The notes: a model not told the origin generated them from the sequence alone. DNA of 64,000 bases from Flavivirga aquatica (GCF_001747085.1 NZ_MDJD01000047.1:62001-126000); one strand, 5' to 3'. Positions 27,382 through 37,024 are shown, counted from the first letter of the stretch. Numbers and translations: made by a program.

Positions 27382-28683
27382 ATGACGCACACTTTAGAAG
27401 CATTAAAATCAGGAGAACTAATTGGTACAAAAAGATTAAAATTAGCTTGTGGTTTAAAAACCTTCCCAGAAGCTATATTATCTTTAGTAGATACTTTAGA
27501 GATTTTAGATTTATCAGACAATCAATTAACCGAGTTGCCAGATAGTATATCTAAGTTAAAACATTTGAAAATCATTTTTTTTGCACGTAATAATTTTACA
27601 AAATTCCCTAAAATATTAAAAGAATTCCCTGTTTTGAATATGATTGGTTTTAAATCCAACCAAATCCAAACTGTGCCAGAAAATGTATTTCCTCCCAAGC
27701 TAAATTGGTTAATTTTAACTGATAATAAGATTAAAAAATTACCTAAAAGTATTGGAGATTGTGGGCTGCTTCAAAAATGTGCACTAGCAGGTAACCAAAT
27801 TGAAGAGTTACCTCCAGAAATGGCAAATTGCTTGAATTTAGAACTCATTAGAATTTCGGCTAATAAACTTAAGTCAATTCCAAAATGGTTATTCGAGTTG
27901 CCTAAATTATCTTGGGTAGCCTTTGGAGGGAACCCTGCTGCACGCCAAATTCCATTAAATACTGATTTTGAATCGTTCCAATGGGAAGACTTTACTATTA
28001 AAGAGCAATTAGGTGAAGGTGCTTCAGGATTTATTTCGAAAGCACATTGGATTTCTAAAAAAGAGGACATCGCCGTTAAGATTTTTAAAGGTGATGTAAC
28101 GAGTGATGGATTACCAGAAGATGAAATGGGAATATCTATCGCAGCTGGGGCACATGATAATTTAATCTCAGTTTTAGGGAAAATAAAGAACCACCCTGAA
28201 AAGAAAAGTGGATTAATAATGAGGCTTATATCTCCAACGTATATTAATTTAGGTAATCCGCCTAATTTTAAAACTTGCACGCGAGATGTGTTTGATGAGA
28301 CATCTGTTTTTAATGGAGATGAGTTGTTGAAAATTGCAAAAAGTATCGCCTCAGTTTGTTCTCAGCTACACAGCAAAGGGATTAATCATGGTGACCTCTA
28401 TGCTCACAATATATTGGTAAATAAAACGGCAGAATGTCTTTTGGGAGATTTTGGTGCTGCTTCTTTTTATGATGTTAATTCAGATCTAGCCCATAATATT
28501 GAACGTATTGAAGTACGTGCATATACTTGTTTGTTAGAAGATGTATTAGGTCTTGTTAGTGAAAACGAAATGAGTAATGAGCTTCGTAATAAATGGCAAA
28601 AATTAATTGCGGATTGCAGAGTTACAGATGTTAAGTCTCGTATTGGTTTTTCTGAGGTTTTGGAGGTGTTGGAAGGGTTTTAG
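27382..28683 (+). CDS. Leucine-rich-repeat / protein-kinase fusion
   Basis: 433 residues from the ATG at 27382 (an in-frame TTG at 27361 lies in the promoter). Residues about 5-200 are LRRs of the bacterial/plant type (LEILDLSDNQLTELPDSISK, then LNWLILTDNKIKKLPKSIGD and LLQKCALAGNQIEELPPEMA). Residues about 210-430 are a protein-kinase-like domain: glycine loop LGEGASGFISKAHW, Lys in IAVKIFKG, catalytic loop HGDLYAHNILVN (HGD in place of HRD) and DFGAAS. The order LRR-kinase in one soluble protein is known in scattered Gram-negative bacteria. Ligand and target are unknown. The next gene is convergent. Confidence 0.85.
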   Translation: MTHTLEALKSGELIGTKRLKLACGLKTFPEAILSLVDTLEILDLSDNQLTELPDSISKLKHLKIIFFARNNFTKFPKILKEFPVLNMIGFKSNQIQTVPENVFPPKLNWLILTDNKIKKLPKSIGDCGLLQKCALAGNQIEELPPEMANCLNLELIRISANKLKSIPKWLFELPKLSWVAFGGNPAARQIPLNTDFESFQWEDFTIKEQLGEGASGFISKAHWISKKEDIAVKIFKGDVTSDGLPEDEMGISIAAGAHDNLISVLGKIKNHPEKKSGLIMRLISPTYINLGNPPNFKTCTRDVFDETSVFNGDELLKIAKSIASVCSQLHSKGINHGDLYAHNILVNKTAECLLGDFGAASFYDVNSDLAHNIERIEVRAYTCLLEDVLGLVSENEMSNELRNKWQKLIADCRVTDVKSRIGFSEVLEVLEGF

Positions 28684-28784
28684 GTTGATTATTGGAGGGT
28701 AGTTAGTTATTCGTTTTGTTTTTGAATTTGGAGGTAGGGAAAGATTGTTAACCTTGGTTATAAACCTTAAGAAGAGTGAATAGG

Positions 28785-29390
28785 CTATTTTCGTGGTAAA
28801 AAGAAACCTTTTATGCAGTCCATATTTCGTATGCAAATTTGAATATGGCTTTTTTTCTGAATTCCAGCACCTGGAAATGCCGGACCTCCTTCTGTAAAAA
28901 CACCTCTAGCTGTATCAAATTCTTTAATAGAAGTATTTTTGTCGCTTTTTATTTCTTCTTTTATTTTTTGATGAAGATATTGTATTACAGCACAATCTAA
29001 TTCTCTTATCAATAAATCTTTATGTTCGTCTTCTTTAACGTCTTTATTTTTTGGCAATTCTTTACCAATGGATGAGAAGTCTTTTTCCATTAACTGATAG
29101 TAAATTGACAGCATTTTAATGAATTCACTATCAATTAAATCTAAGCAATAATCTAAAGTGAAAACAACTCCTATTACTGAAGCTTTTTTTATTTTTCCTC
29201 TTTTTTGCTTGTGTTTTGCCCATTCTAGGGCTCTATCATAATTATTTTCCCAAAGATAAAAACCATGACCTAACCAATCAAAAGGCTTTTCACTAATTTT
29301 TACATTTTTAGGTTTTGTGAGTAGTTCGTCTCTAGCGGATTCATCACAACCGTGAAATCCAATTAATATATTAGACCTTGAACTATACAT
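28785..29390 (-). CDS. ADP-ribosyltransferase-fold-like protein, candidate toxin
   Basis: 201 residues. The N-terminal motif ILIGFHGCDESARDELL and then FDWLGHGFYLWENNYDRALEWA has the layout of ART/PARP-like enzymes related to DUF3990: an 'FHG/YHG' strand and an aromatic-rich 'LG.GfYlw' segment followed by a helix. A late segment GVFTEGGPAFPGAGIQKKSH followed by IQICIRN could supply the third strand and loop. It follows a 57-aa ORF by 4 bp in the same orientation, as in two-gene toxin-antitoxin units. Assignment to an ART-like fold is inference from motif spacing; no family name is certain. Confidence 0.6.
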   Translation of the reverse strand: MYSSRSNILIGFHGCDESARDELLTKPKNVKISEKPFDWLGHGFYLWENNYDRALEWAKHKQKRGKIKKASVIGVVFTLDYCLDLIDSEFIKMLSIYYQLMEKDFSSIGKELPKNKDVKEDEHKDLLIRELDCAVIQYLHQKIKEEIKSDKNTSIKEFDTARGVFTEGGPAFPGAGIQKKSHIQICIRNMDCIKGFFLPRK

Positions 29391-29394
29391 TTAT

Positions 29395-29568
29395 TTATTC
29401 AGCAACAGAAAGTACTCTTTCTAAATTGGGAAAAGATTTAGTTATTTTTCCTGTTTTAGTTATAATACCTGCTGAACTTAAGGATTCAATAGCTGACTCC
29501 TTAGAAGTGTGTTCTTTTTTTAATTTAGCTGCTAAAGCAACAAGTAATGATGTTTGTTCTTTTTTCAT
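29395..29568 (-). CDS. 57-aa protein, candidate antitoxin of the ART-like protein
   Basis: Reverse strand ATG at 29568 to UAA at 29395-29397. The protein begins MKKEQTSLLVALAAKLKKEH, continues TSKESAIESLSSAGIITKTG and ends with an FPNLERVL segment. It is helical with a SAGI(I/L)T.xG turn, a pattern I associate with small conserved ORFs preceding such proteins. The gap to the next start is 4 bp, implying translational coupling. A TACATTTG -7 element lies 18-26 bp upstream of the start. No DNA-binding motif is obvious. Confidence 0.65.
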   Translation of the reverse strand: MKKEQTSLLVALAAKLKKEHTSKESAIESLSSAGIITKTGKITKSFPNLERVLSVAE

Positions 29569-29586
29569 AAAGAATGAATTCTAATT

Positions 29587-29594
29587 CAAATGTA
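29587..29594 (-). promoter_or_regulatory. -7 promoter element of the two-gene unit at 28.8-29.6 kb
   Basis: Minus strand TACATTTG fits TAnnTTTG and is placed 18 bp before the ATG at 29568. Confidence 0.5.
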
Positions 29595-29722
29595 CAAAAA
29601 TTATTCCATTTTTGTTACGTTGTTTTAAGTATCTAATTTAATCTAAAGAATTCCTCTCAGCTTGCTGCGGGGTTATTCATTATATAAAAGCATATAGTAA
29701 TTATAGAATTGGGTACAGTACT

Positions 29723-30784
29723 TTATTCTTTCAATTTTGATATAGCACTTAATAGTTTCTCAAAAGCAGGAATAGATAAACCTTCAGTTTCCTTTGTGTC
29801 TAAAAAGTTATTATCCTTATTATTCCCAAAATATTTTCCGACTAGTTTTTCTTTAATTATTTGTTTCTTATCATCTGAAAGATCTTCTATAAAAGGATTA
29901 ATTGAAGCTAATTCTAGTTCAGCATTTCTATTTATAGTTTCTAATTTTCTGTGTTTTGATGATTCACGAGCTGCATAGGTTGCTGGGTATGATAGAGCAG
30001 CTGCAGCAACAAGTCTAATTAGGGACTTTGTCCAATCAAATCCCAATGAACTTAAATCAATAATAGTCCATACTAAAAGAACAGAAAAAATACTCATGAA
30101 TAGAATTGCAAAGCCTCTCCAAAAATTAGCGCTTTTTTTATGATTGTTCGCAATATTTTGATAATTCCCTGTAACACCTACATTTCCTATTAGATTTACA
30201 AGTTTTTTTGCTTCAGTAAGTTTAGTATTGAGTTGTGTAATTGTACTTGTAGTGTCTGTATCAATACTGTTTTTTAATTCGTTAATTTCATCACGAAATG
30301 ATTCCTTGACTTTATCTATCTCTGCACGATAAGTTTTTTTGTCGTTTTCAAAATTTTGATTGTGCTTTGATTTTATATTATTAAAATTAGTTTGAAATGT
30401 TGAGTTCAAGTTTTGAATTTCTGTTTCTTTTCCTTCAATGAGTTTAAGCAATCTTTGGGTTTCTGTTTCTTTTGATATTAGATCTGTTTTGAAATTTTCA
30501 ATTTCAGATTTTAGTTGGTCTTTCTCTTTCTCTAACGATTTGTATTTGCTTTTTGCTGTTTTCTCAAAATCAGCAATTTTTCGCGAAAAATTAAAGTCAG
30601 CTTTGGCTACAGGAATTGGAAAGCTCTTGATTTTATTTATAGCAGCATTAAAGCTATTTGTTGCGTTGATCAGATGTCCTGTATTATTATTTCCTAAAAA
30701 GCTATTTGTTTTTGAAATCCCTCCATTTAGTTCAATACTCAAAGAATCTAATTCAGTTTGTTGTACTAAATCAGGAATAGTCAA
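29723..30784 (-). CDS. Coiled-coil protein with two transmembrane helices (probably the larger part of an interrupted gene)
   Basis: 353 residues from a TTG at 30784, a start with no Shine-Dalgarno-like support. Residues about 60-195 form a long coiled coil (FEKTAKSKYKSLEKEKDQLK and onward). Two adjacent membrane helices (about 222-265, AILFMSIFSVLLVWTIIDL and a second Ala-rich one) are followed by a short helical C-terminal region. Upstream the frame stays open through TVYSYINQRVKLTIPDL to a UAG at 30818-30820, and beyond the UAG it remains open to an ATG at 30937. So the native protein was probably about 404 residues and has been split by a nonsense codon. Function unknown. Confidence 0.6.
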   Translation of the reverse strand: MTIPDLVQQTELDSLSIELNGGISKTNSFLGNNNTGHLINATNSFNAAINKIKSFPIPVAKADFNFSRKIADFEKTAKSKYKSLEKEKDQLKSEIENFKTDLISKETETQRLLKLIEGKETEIQNLNSTFQTNFNNIKSKHNQNFENDKKTYRAEIDKVKESFRDEINELKNSIDTDTTSTITQLNTKLTEAKKLVNLIGNVGVTGNYQNIANNHKKSANFWRGFAILFMSIFSVLLVWTIIDLSSLGFDWTKSLIRLVAAAALSYPATYAARESSKHRKLETINRNAELELASINPFIEDLSDDKKQIIKEKLVGKYFGNNKDNNFLDTKETEGLSIPAFEKLLSAISKLKE

Positions 30785-30817
30785 TTTAACACGTTGGTTT
30801 ATATATGAATAAACAGT

Positions 30818-30937
30818 CTAGAAAAAAGATAACTTTTCAAGGTCAATTTTTTTCTTAACATCATCATTCATTAAAATTTCTTCCAAAGATTTTAGTCTGT
30901 CAAATATTGTATGGTTATCGAAATTTTCTGATGTCAT
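30818..30937 (-). pseudogene. N-terminal piece of the coiled-coil gene, ending at an in-frame UAG
   Basis: ATG at 30937, then 39 residues (MTSENFDNHTIFDRLKSLEE and onward) to UAG at 30818-30820. The following codons continue in the same frame into the 353-aa ORF without another stop, and the sequence across the junction (KIDLEKLSFF-stop-TVYSYINQRV) reads like one helical region. It is most simply a single amber mutation in one gene. Confidence 0.6.
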
Positions 30938-31803
30938 TTTTTATTGATTTTGATTGGTTTATGAGTTATATATAATATTTTGTATAACTAGTTACATGCT
31001 TTAAGTGACTAAGTTTTCGAATATAAATTGAATAGAAAACCTAAAAGGGTTTTCGTAAGTAGACTTGAGTTAGCAATTAATCTTATTATGGTGTGTAATC
31101 AGTTTTTATTCAGATATTATTCCTAATACTTCTTTTACTAACTCTTATTATTTAAACCCTACAAATGAGTTAGTATATAGTAAGCTTCTGTCGCTTTTAT
31201 TTTATAAAAATAAGTAATTTTTCCTATTTAAAAATCGAAAAAAACAATAGTTTTTTGCCAGAGATTTTAATCCTATTGATTAAAAAATAATAAGACTCAA
31301 AAAAACAGAGTCATATATAGTTAATCTAATCTAGAACTAGTAATAATACTTTTCATTAACCTGAACTTGCCTGTGCTGAATTTATTTGAGTATTTAGGTT
31401 CTCATATAAAACTGAACAATGATAAGATTTTAAAACAAAACAAACCAAATGCTTTTTTTTATGTACAGGATTATTTTACAGGGTTTTAACGTTTTAATAG
31501 AAGTATTTCTTAATTTTTAAGGCATGTTCTTAGTACATTATAAAAAATAGTTCACTACTACTACTACTAAAATAACAATGTCTATAAAATCAAAACCTGT
31601 CAGGTCTAAATCAGAACAATTATTAAATCTTTTTGATATTAAGTGAGTTGTGTGTCCTCTTTCGGTTTTTACCATATATTAAAGCAAACTAATTATAATC
31701 TTTCATTTCACCGTTTTCAATGTTAAGTAATACTTTCTTTTGTGGTATTTTAAACTAAATACGATGTTGAAAATATAGCCTTATTCAAGTGGTTATTAAC
31801 CAT
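30938..31803. other. 866-bp gap without a recognisable gene
   Basis: Very AT-rich. I find no ORF with family features on either strand. Small items only: a short (ACT) trinucleotide run at about 31553-31569, a GACTC...GAGTC hairpin near 31293-31312, and an ACCTGTCAGGT palindrome at 31595-31605 like those left by old terminator repeats. Confidence 0.5.
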
Positions 31804-31833
31804 AAAAAAAGCGACTATTAAGTCGCTTTTTCT
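31804..31833. terminator. Bidirectional intrinsic terminator after the nuclease gene
   Basis: AAAAAGCGACT / AGTCGCTTTTT perfect 11-bp stem with a 4-nt loop, 18 bp past the stop of the leftward gene ending at 31851. Confidence 0.85.
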
Positions 31834-31850
31834 GGAAATAAAAATTATAA

Positions 31851-33671
31851 TTATTTTATTAATTTTTTAGTAAAATTTCCAGAAGGGGAGTCTATTCTTA
31901 AAATATAAGTCCCTTTATTTAATGAAGATACGTTTAATGTTTGTTTAAACTGGTTTACAGATCCTGTTAGTAATACTTTACCAAGCATGTCGTGAATAGT
32001 ATAATTCGCTTTTTCGTTGGTTTTTATATTTAGAAAGGCTCCATTTATTGGATTTGGAGTTATTTTGAATTTCTCTGAGATATTTTCATCTACACTTAAA
32101 GTTGAGTAGCACGTCCAAGATAAATCGTCTATAATAACTCGATCTCCACCAGAAGTAGACTCAGAGATTTCGATAATTACGTTTCCTGCAACATTAATAT
32201 CTTTTAATGTGGTTGTTTGAGTAGCGTCACTATAAGGAATGGTTCCTTTTAATACTGAATTTACAATGATATCTAAATTTCCAGTTCCACCGCTAAAAGC
32301 TCTTTGAGTAGATATGGTTAATTCGCCAATACCATTAGCAATTTCTGGAGATGTTAAAGCGCCATCTTTAGTACCTCTTACATCAATACAAATAGCTCTA
32401 TTGTTTAGTGTTTGATCTGTTCTGGCTCTTTTAGCTGTCCATTGTCCGCCATTTCCAGCCCAAGATCTATCTGCATAAGAACTGTTATTAGCTTCCATAC
32501 CTTCAAAAGTTTCGAAAGCACAAGCATTTATACTACCGCTTGATGCAGCTAAAGTTGTTTCATTAACGGCAGTGCTTAATGGCGATGTATTATTTGCTAA
32601 GTCTGCAGCTAAAACACTAAAACTGTAAGTTGTGCTAGAAGACAAATTTTTAATAGTAATAGTTGTTGTTGTAGAGTTTGTTGATACATAATAAGCACCA
32701 TCTACATAAACATTATAAGTTATAACAGCAGTATTATCTGTAGATGCAGTCCAAGATAAATCGACAGTGGTTTCTGTAGGATTTGATGCTGCTAAATTTG
32801 TTGGTGTTGTAGGTGCTTCGGTGTCCGATGGTCCAGAACTACCCCAACGGTTTTCGGCAGGAGCTCCTCCCCAAATAACTGTAGCTAAGTATGGATTATC
32901 AATAAAAGGATTTCTGTTACCTTGTGCGTAAGCATTAGTAGTGTTGGCGTGGTATGTGTTTCTGTTATCTTCTGTTGTAGAAACAGGATCTGAAGCATTC
33001 CATTCTAACAGTAAATTAATCATATCTGGATCTACAGCGTTTGTTGTTCCAACACTAGCAAAAGCGGGTTTACATTGATCGCCATATCTTAAATACATAT
33101 ACATTAGTATTCTAGCTGCATCACCTTTCCACTCGTCTCCAGGGTACCAATTGGCACCAGTATTACCTGCGTTTCCAGATCCAGCTGCAAATTTTAAATT
33201 ACCTCTGTTAGAATTCATTTTTACATCAGATGGTCTTAAGTTATGAGCATCTGCATATGGAGGAACATTTCTTCCAGACGTTTCCAGTTTAGGGTTTCCT
33301 AAAGAATTTGGAAAGGTATGTTCTCTATTCCAATCTGTTCCTTGATTACCACCATTGTTGTTTTTATTTCTACTTCTATCAGTAATAAAGTTAGCATCGG
33401 TATCATTATAACCATAAATTAAAAGGACATTGCTCGTATTTAAAGGGTCTTGGTCTGTAATTTTACTAGCTTCCCAAATACCTGGAGAGTATGTTAAATA
33501 ATTAGTGTGTTTTACAGCAGTTTCAATAGCTAAATCATTAAATAAAGTTAAACCTGTTTGCGTAAAATCTACATCTTTATAATAAGCTTGTAGTTGAGCA
33601 GGAGGTGTTAATTGTGAGAACCCTAGATAATTGATAAATAAGAATAGTACTAGGTAAAAATGTTTTTTCAT
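31851..33671 (-). CDS. Secreted endonuclease I-family nuclease with FN3 and T9SS sorting domains
   Basis: 606 residues with a signal peptide (to LGFSQ). Residues about 25-270 match the EndA/NucM endonuclease I family: the catalytic segment TDWNREHTFPNSLG (the family's REHvwP His) and DAHNLRPSDVKMNSNRGNLKF. A fibronectin type III domain follows (about 285-375; ending TLAAS), then a beta-sandwich region (about 380-525) and a C-terminal T9SS type A sorting domain (ITPNPINGAFLNI, ending FTKKLIK). It probably degrades extracellular DNA for nutrient or phosphate scavenging. Monocistronic, with a terminator on each side. Confidence 0.9.
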   Translation of the reverse strand: MKKHFYLVLFLFINYLGFSQLTPPAQLQAYYKDVDFTQTGLTLFNDLAIETAVKHTNYLTYSPGIWEASKITDQDPLNTSNVLLIYGYNDTDANFITDRSRNKNNNGGNQGTDWNREHTFPNSLGNPKLETSGRNVPPYADAHNLRPSDVKMNSNRGNLKFAAGSGNAGNTGANWYPGDEWKGDAARILMYMYLRYGDQCKPAFASVGTTNAVDPDMINLLLEWNASDPVSTTEDNRNTYHANTTNAYAQGNRNPFIDNPYLATVIWGGAPAENRWGSSGPSDTEAPTTPTNLAASNPTETTVDLSWTASTDNTAVITYNVYVDGAYYVSTNSTTTTITIKNLSSSTTYSFSVLAADLANNTSPLSTAVNETTLAASSGSINACAFETFEGMEANNSSYADRSWAGNGGQWTAKRARTDQTLNNRAICIDVRGTKDGALTSPEIANGIGELTISTQRAFSGGTGNLDIIVNSVLKGTIPYSDATQTTTLKDINVAGNVIIEISESTSGGDRVIIDDLSWTCYSTLSVDENISEKFKITPNPINGAFLNIKTNEKANYTIHDMLGKVLLTGSVNQFKQTLNVSSLNKGTYILRIDSPSGNFTKKLIK

Positions 33672-34000
33672 AAGTTCTTTTTGTTAGAAATGAGAGCATA
33701 AACTTCATAAAAATGAGGTTTATGGGTTTACAATTTATTTTTTGCGAAAATAAATTCTTTTATAGATTTAGATGTTAAGGTTTTGTCAATTTGTTGTTTT
33801 TTTTATAATTAATGACGTTTATTCAAAAGTATATGTAGGATTATACGTGTTATTAGTAAAAAGGCATAAAAAAAACCGAAGCTTGTAGACTTCGGTTTTT
33901 AAATATTGATTTGTAATGTACTTTAAATATATGTAGTAACTAACGGGGAATTATAAAGCTATTTGTGTTATGGTTACTCATAATTAATTTAAATAGTTTA
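33672..34000. other. Leader and terminator region between nuclease and G8-protein genes
   Basis: No ORF. It contains the terminator of the G8 gene (33868-33900), and near the nuclease start a CATAAAC / GTTTATG hairpin (about 33690-33717) that would lie in the nuclease mRNA leader. Confidence 0.5.
33868..33900. terminator. Intrinsic terminator after the G8-domain gene
   Basis: AAAACCGAAG / CTTCGGTTTT stem with an 8-nt loop and flanking A/T runs, about 100 bp past the stop of the leftward G8 gene. Confidence 0.85.
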
Positions 34001-37000
34001 CTATTCTTTAACTATCTTTTTTATGATAGTTTCTGTACTTGAAGATTCAGAGGTTTTAATATCAACTTTTACAAAATAAATACCAGAAGAAAGGAAACTT
34101 AAATCAATGTTATTTGTTTTAGTTATTTCTTTAGGATCTAAAAGATTTTTTCCTGTAATATCTAATATTGAAATTTGCTCTATTTTAAAATTATTGGAAA
34201 GCGATGTAATATTTACAAAATTAGAAAAAGGATTAGGGTGTATAGTTATACTCTTATCTGAAAGATTAGAATTATTTGTGGTTATTGATAATGAGTATTT
34301 TAAAGGTTTTGGGTTATTAGGGTTAGGGTTTGAATCTTCTCCATTGTTATTGTTTCTACCTTCGTCTTTTACAAACTTAATGTAACCTTCATGAACTCCT
34401 TTTGTACGGTTCATAAGTTTTAAGTAAAGATCTTTTCTAGATTTGTAATAACCGTCTTCTTTTGAATTACGAAGCTCTTGTAAAGTATTAAATTCTGGTA
34501 AATCTATATTAGATTTAGAACTTCTTGGTCTAATAATATTGGCCATATCTACCATACGTAAGGTTACTCCAATAGTGTTTTTTGGCATTGACCATTGATG
34601 AAATGTTAATTCCATTTCATGATTAGAAGTATTGTAACCATTAGGGAATTCCATTTTATACTCACCACCTAAGCGTAGTTGAGCTCTTCTGTGATCTGAA
34701 TTACCTATATGAAACCTTTCTTTAACACCATGCGGAGTAGTTAAGAAGATGTCTGGAATCTTTTTATCATTACCTTTATGTCTTGTTTGAAGATTACCAA
34801 ATCGTTGTTTAGAAACTACCCATCTAAAATCATTTGGAGCAGGAGTTTCTCCTAAACTAGGGTCTACAGTCCAAGTTGTATTTCCTATAAAAGTATAGCC
34901 AGGACCACCTCCAAATCCAGTAGTAAGAGAACCGTCTCTATCATAAACTTCTCTGGTATCTCTGTGATTTGTTCTTTGTGCAACAATCATATTGCTATAA
35001 GATTTATCGTTTTCAAAACTTAAACCTTCTACTTCGCAAGCTGGGCGAACACGATTTCCACTAATGGATTTAAACATAATCGAATTACCTCCTTTATTAA
35101 ATCCAGCAATATGAATATCTTTAAAAATAGAGTTTCCATGGTAAAAATGAGTACCTACAATTTTTCCTTTGTAAGGGTTTCCTTTGCTAAGACCAAGAAA
35201 AAGCCCGCCATCAAAAAGAGTAGGATCAGAGTCGTAACTAATAGTTTCTACATCTGCAGCTTTAAAGTTTTTAAAAATGTGAGTTATATTACTAAACAAA
35301 GGGTAAACACCAACATTTGTTTGGTATACTGTAAAGTTTTCGAAAACAGGATCTATATGGTTGAAAAAGTTTTCGTTTTGATTAAAATCTCCTGAGTTTC
35401 TTGACCTACGAGATAATGTTACAAAACCGGTAACTGTTGAGTGTACCGAATTGTCTTTAAATTTAAGTAAAGCTATTTCTTTAGGCTTATAATTATCGTA
35501 TTCTGAAATATATCCAGCAAGACCTCTTGGAGAAGGAGGTGGAGCAAACCAAAATCCGCTTCCTTGAGAACCAGCACATATGTTACCAGTAAATTCATTA
35601 CCAGCATTAGCTATCCAGTATGCAGCAGTTGTTCTAAAACGCTCTCCACCATCATGAAACGTATCTGTATCATCTACTATAAACGCTTTACCTTGAAACG
35701 ATTCTTTTTCATGTACTCTATGAACTCCAAAAGCTATATTGTTTATAAATCTATTTCCTTCTTCTACACCATCTTCTGTAAAGAAAGCATGTCCGTGAAG
35801 ATCATGAGCAACAATACCTTCTACTAAAACATTATCGGTAGTATGTACTACAACAGCTCTGTTATTACTGTTGGTGATACTAGAATTTTTGAAAAAATCA
35901 CCTTTACGATCTCGAGCTACGTGCCAATGAAAAGGATATCTACCTAATCTACCAGATTGCCCCATTAAGTGAAGTTGAATACCATCAACTTCAATAGGAC
36001 CAGCAGTAGGCATTATCATTACATTACCACCAACACCATTTGAAGCTTTTCCTTGATCTATTGTAAGCTTTTTTCTGTCTCCAAAATGATCATCAGTATC
36101 TTGAGAAGCTAAGCCTTGTATTTTAATATTTCTACTTAACAATGCTACTTCTGCTCTTAAGTCTATTTTAATAGGTTTACGGTCTGTATTAAAACTTTTT
36201 GCATCAAAATTTTTAGCATAAGTTTCAATTTCCCCATAATGCCTGTAGCTTAATGGGCGATCTAGCGTTAAACGCGTATTTACTCCTCTTAGTTCAATGG
36301 CTGTTATTGTTCTAACATCTTCTTCAGTGTAATCTTCAGAACTACTTGCAATAACAATTTCGTCTCCTACTTCCCAATTTAGAGTACCATCTTCTGTAGA
36401 AGATAGGTTTCCATCATGATTACGATCTATAATATTAGCAACAGTAATTGAATTGTCGTTTTTTTCGGCGGTTCGAGATAGTTTTGTGAAACTTAATTTA
36501 TTTTGACCATAAAACACTAGTCTACCATTTCCTCCAGCCATGATAAATCCATCATTACCAGAGATATTCATGTTTGCTCCTCCTGCCATAGGAATGGTAT
36601 GGTTAGCTTTTGGAGAAGTTCCATTTAATGTTAATGTGAAATTTCCTTTGTCAAACCTATTTGTAGAAGTTCCGATTTGAAAAAGACCACCGCTATTTAC
36701 ATGTATCCAACGGGTATTAAGTGTTTTATCTAGTACATTATTTTCAGCAACTTTTAAAACACCATGTACAACAATTTCACCAACATCATGAGAATTATTA
36801 ATGTTTACTGTAATTCCATTGCTAATTATTACACGATCTGATACATCGGGGACTCCTTTATCCCAAGTATTTGGGTTAGACCAATTGCCGTTTTTTATAG
36901 CTTTATGGACATCTAATGTTTGACTGTAAATAGAGCTAATGCATATTAAGAAAAGGAAAGAAAACAGGTGTTTCAGTAGTTTTTTGTTAGATTTAGATCT

Positions 37001-37024
37001 AGCGATTTTAATTTTTTTTTTCAT
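34001..37024 (-). CDS. Secreted G8-domain beta-helix protein (CEMIP/TMEM2-like) with T9SS sorting domain
   Basis: 1007 residues. After an N-terminal signal region (around residues 20-35), a G8 domain is recognisable at about 40-170 (GNWSNPNTWDKGVPDVSDRV, then VHGVLKV). The middle (about 280-640) is a right-handed beta-helix-like region with GRYPFHWHVARD and HDLHGHAFFTEDG, both characteristic of the CEMIP/hephaestin-like group, some of whose animal members depolymerise hyaluronan. The C-terminal ~90 residues form a T9SS type A sorting domain (IHPNPFSNFVNIT, ending ETIIKKIVKE). A role in extracellular polysaccharide binding or cleavage is inferred. It is divergent from another secreted beta-helix gene. 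Confidence 0.85.
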   Translation of the reverse strand: MKKKIKIARSKSNKKLLKHLFSFLFLICISSIYSQTLDVHKAIKNGNWSNPNTWDKGVPDVSDRVIISNGITVNINNSHDVGEIVVHGVLKVAENNVLDKTLNTRWIHVNSGGLFQIGTSTNRFDKGNFTLTLNGTSPKANHTIPMAGGANMNISGNDGFIMAGGNGRLVFYGQNKLSFTKLSRTAEKNDNSITVANIIDRNHDGNLSSTEDGTLNWEVGDEIVIASSSEDYTEEDVRTITAIELRGVNTRLTLDRPLSYRHYGEIETYAKNFDAKSFNTDRKPIKIDLRAEVALLSRNIKIQGLASQDTDDHFGDRKKLTIDQGKASNGVGGNVMIMPTAGPIEVDGIQLHLMGQSGRLGRYPFHWHVARDRKGDFFKNSSITNSNNRAVVVHTTDNVLVEGIVAHDLHGHAFFTEDGVEEGNRFINNIAFGVHRVHEKESFQGKAFIVDDTDTFHDGGERFRTTAAYWIANAGNEFTGNICAGSQGSGFWFAPPPSPRGLAGYISEYDNYKPKEIALLKFKDNSVHSTVTGFVTLSRRSRNSGDFNQNENFFNHIDPVFENFTVYQTNVGVYPLFSNITHIFKNFKAADVETISYDSDPTLFDGGLFLGLSKGNPYKGKIVGTHFYHGNSIFKDIHIAGFNKGGNSIMFKSISGNRVRPACEVEGLSFENDKSYSNMIVAQRTNHRDTREVYDRDGSLTTGFGGGPGYTFIGNTTWTVDPSLGETPAPNDFRWVVSKQRFGNLQTRHKGNDKKIPDIFLTTPHGVKERFHIGNSDHRRAQLRLGGEYKMEFPNGYNTSNHEMELTFHQWSMPKNTIGVTLRMVDMANIIRPRSSKSNIDLPEFNTLQELRNSKEDGYYKSRKDLYLKLMNRTKGVHEGYIKFVKDEGRNNNNGEDSNPNPNNPKPLKYSLSITTNNSNLSDKSITIHPNPFSNFVNITSLSNNFKIEQISILDITGKNLLDPKEITKTNNIDLSFLSSGIYFVKVDIKTSESSSTETIIKKIVKE

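Noticed and set aside
27771-28280. 169-aa minus-strand ORF inside the LRR-kinase gene
   Set aside because: It lies fully antisense to a gene with clear LRR and kinase motifs and has no family features of its own; it is a shadow frame.
31553-31569. (ACT) trinucleotide run as a microsatellite or CRISPR-like repeat
   Set aside because: Only about five units, no spacer structure and no gene associated.
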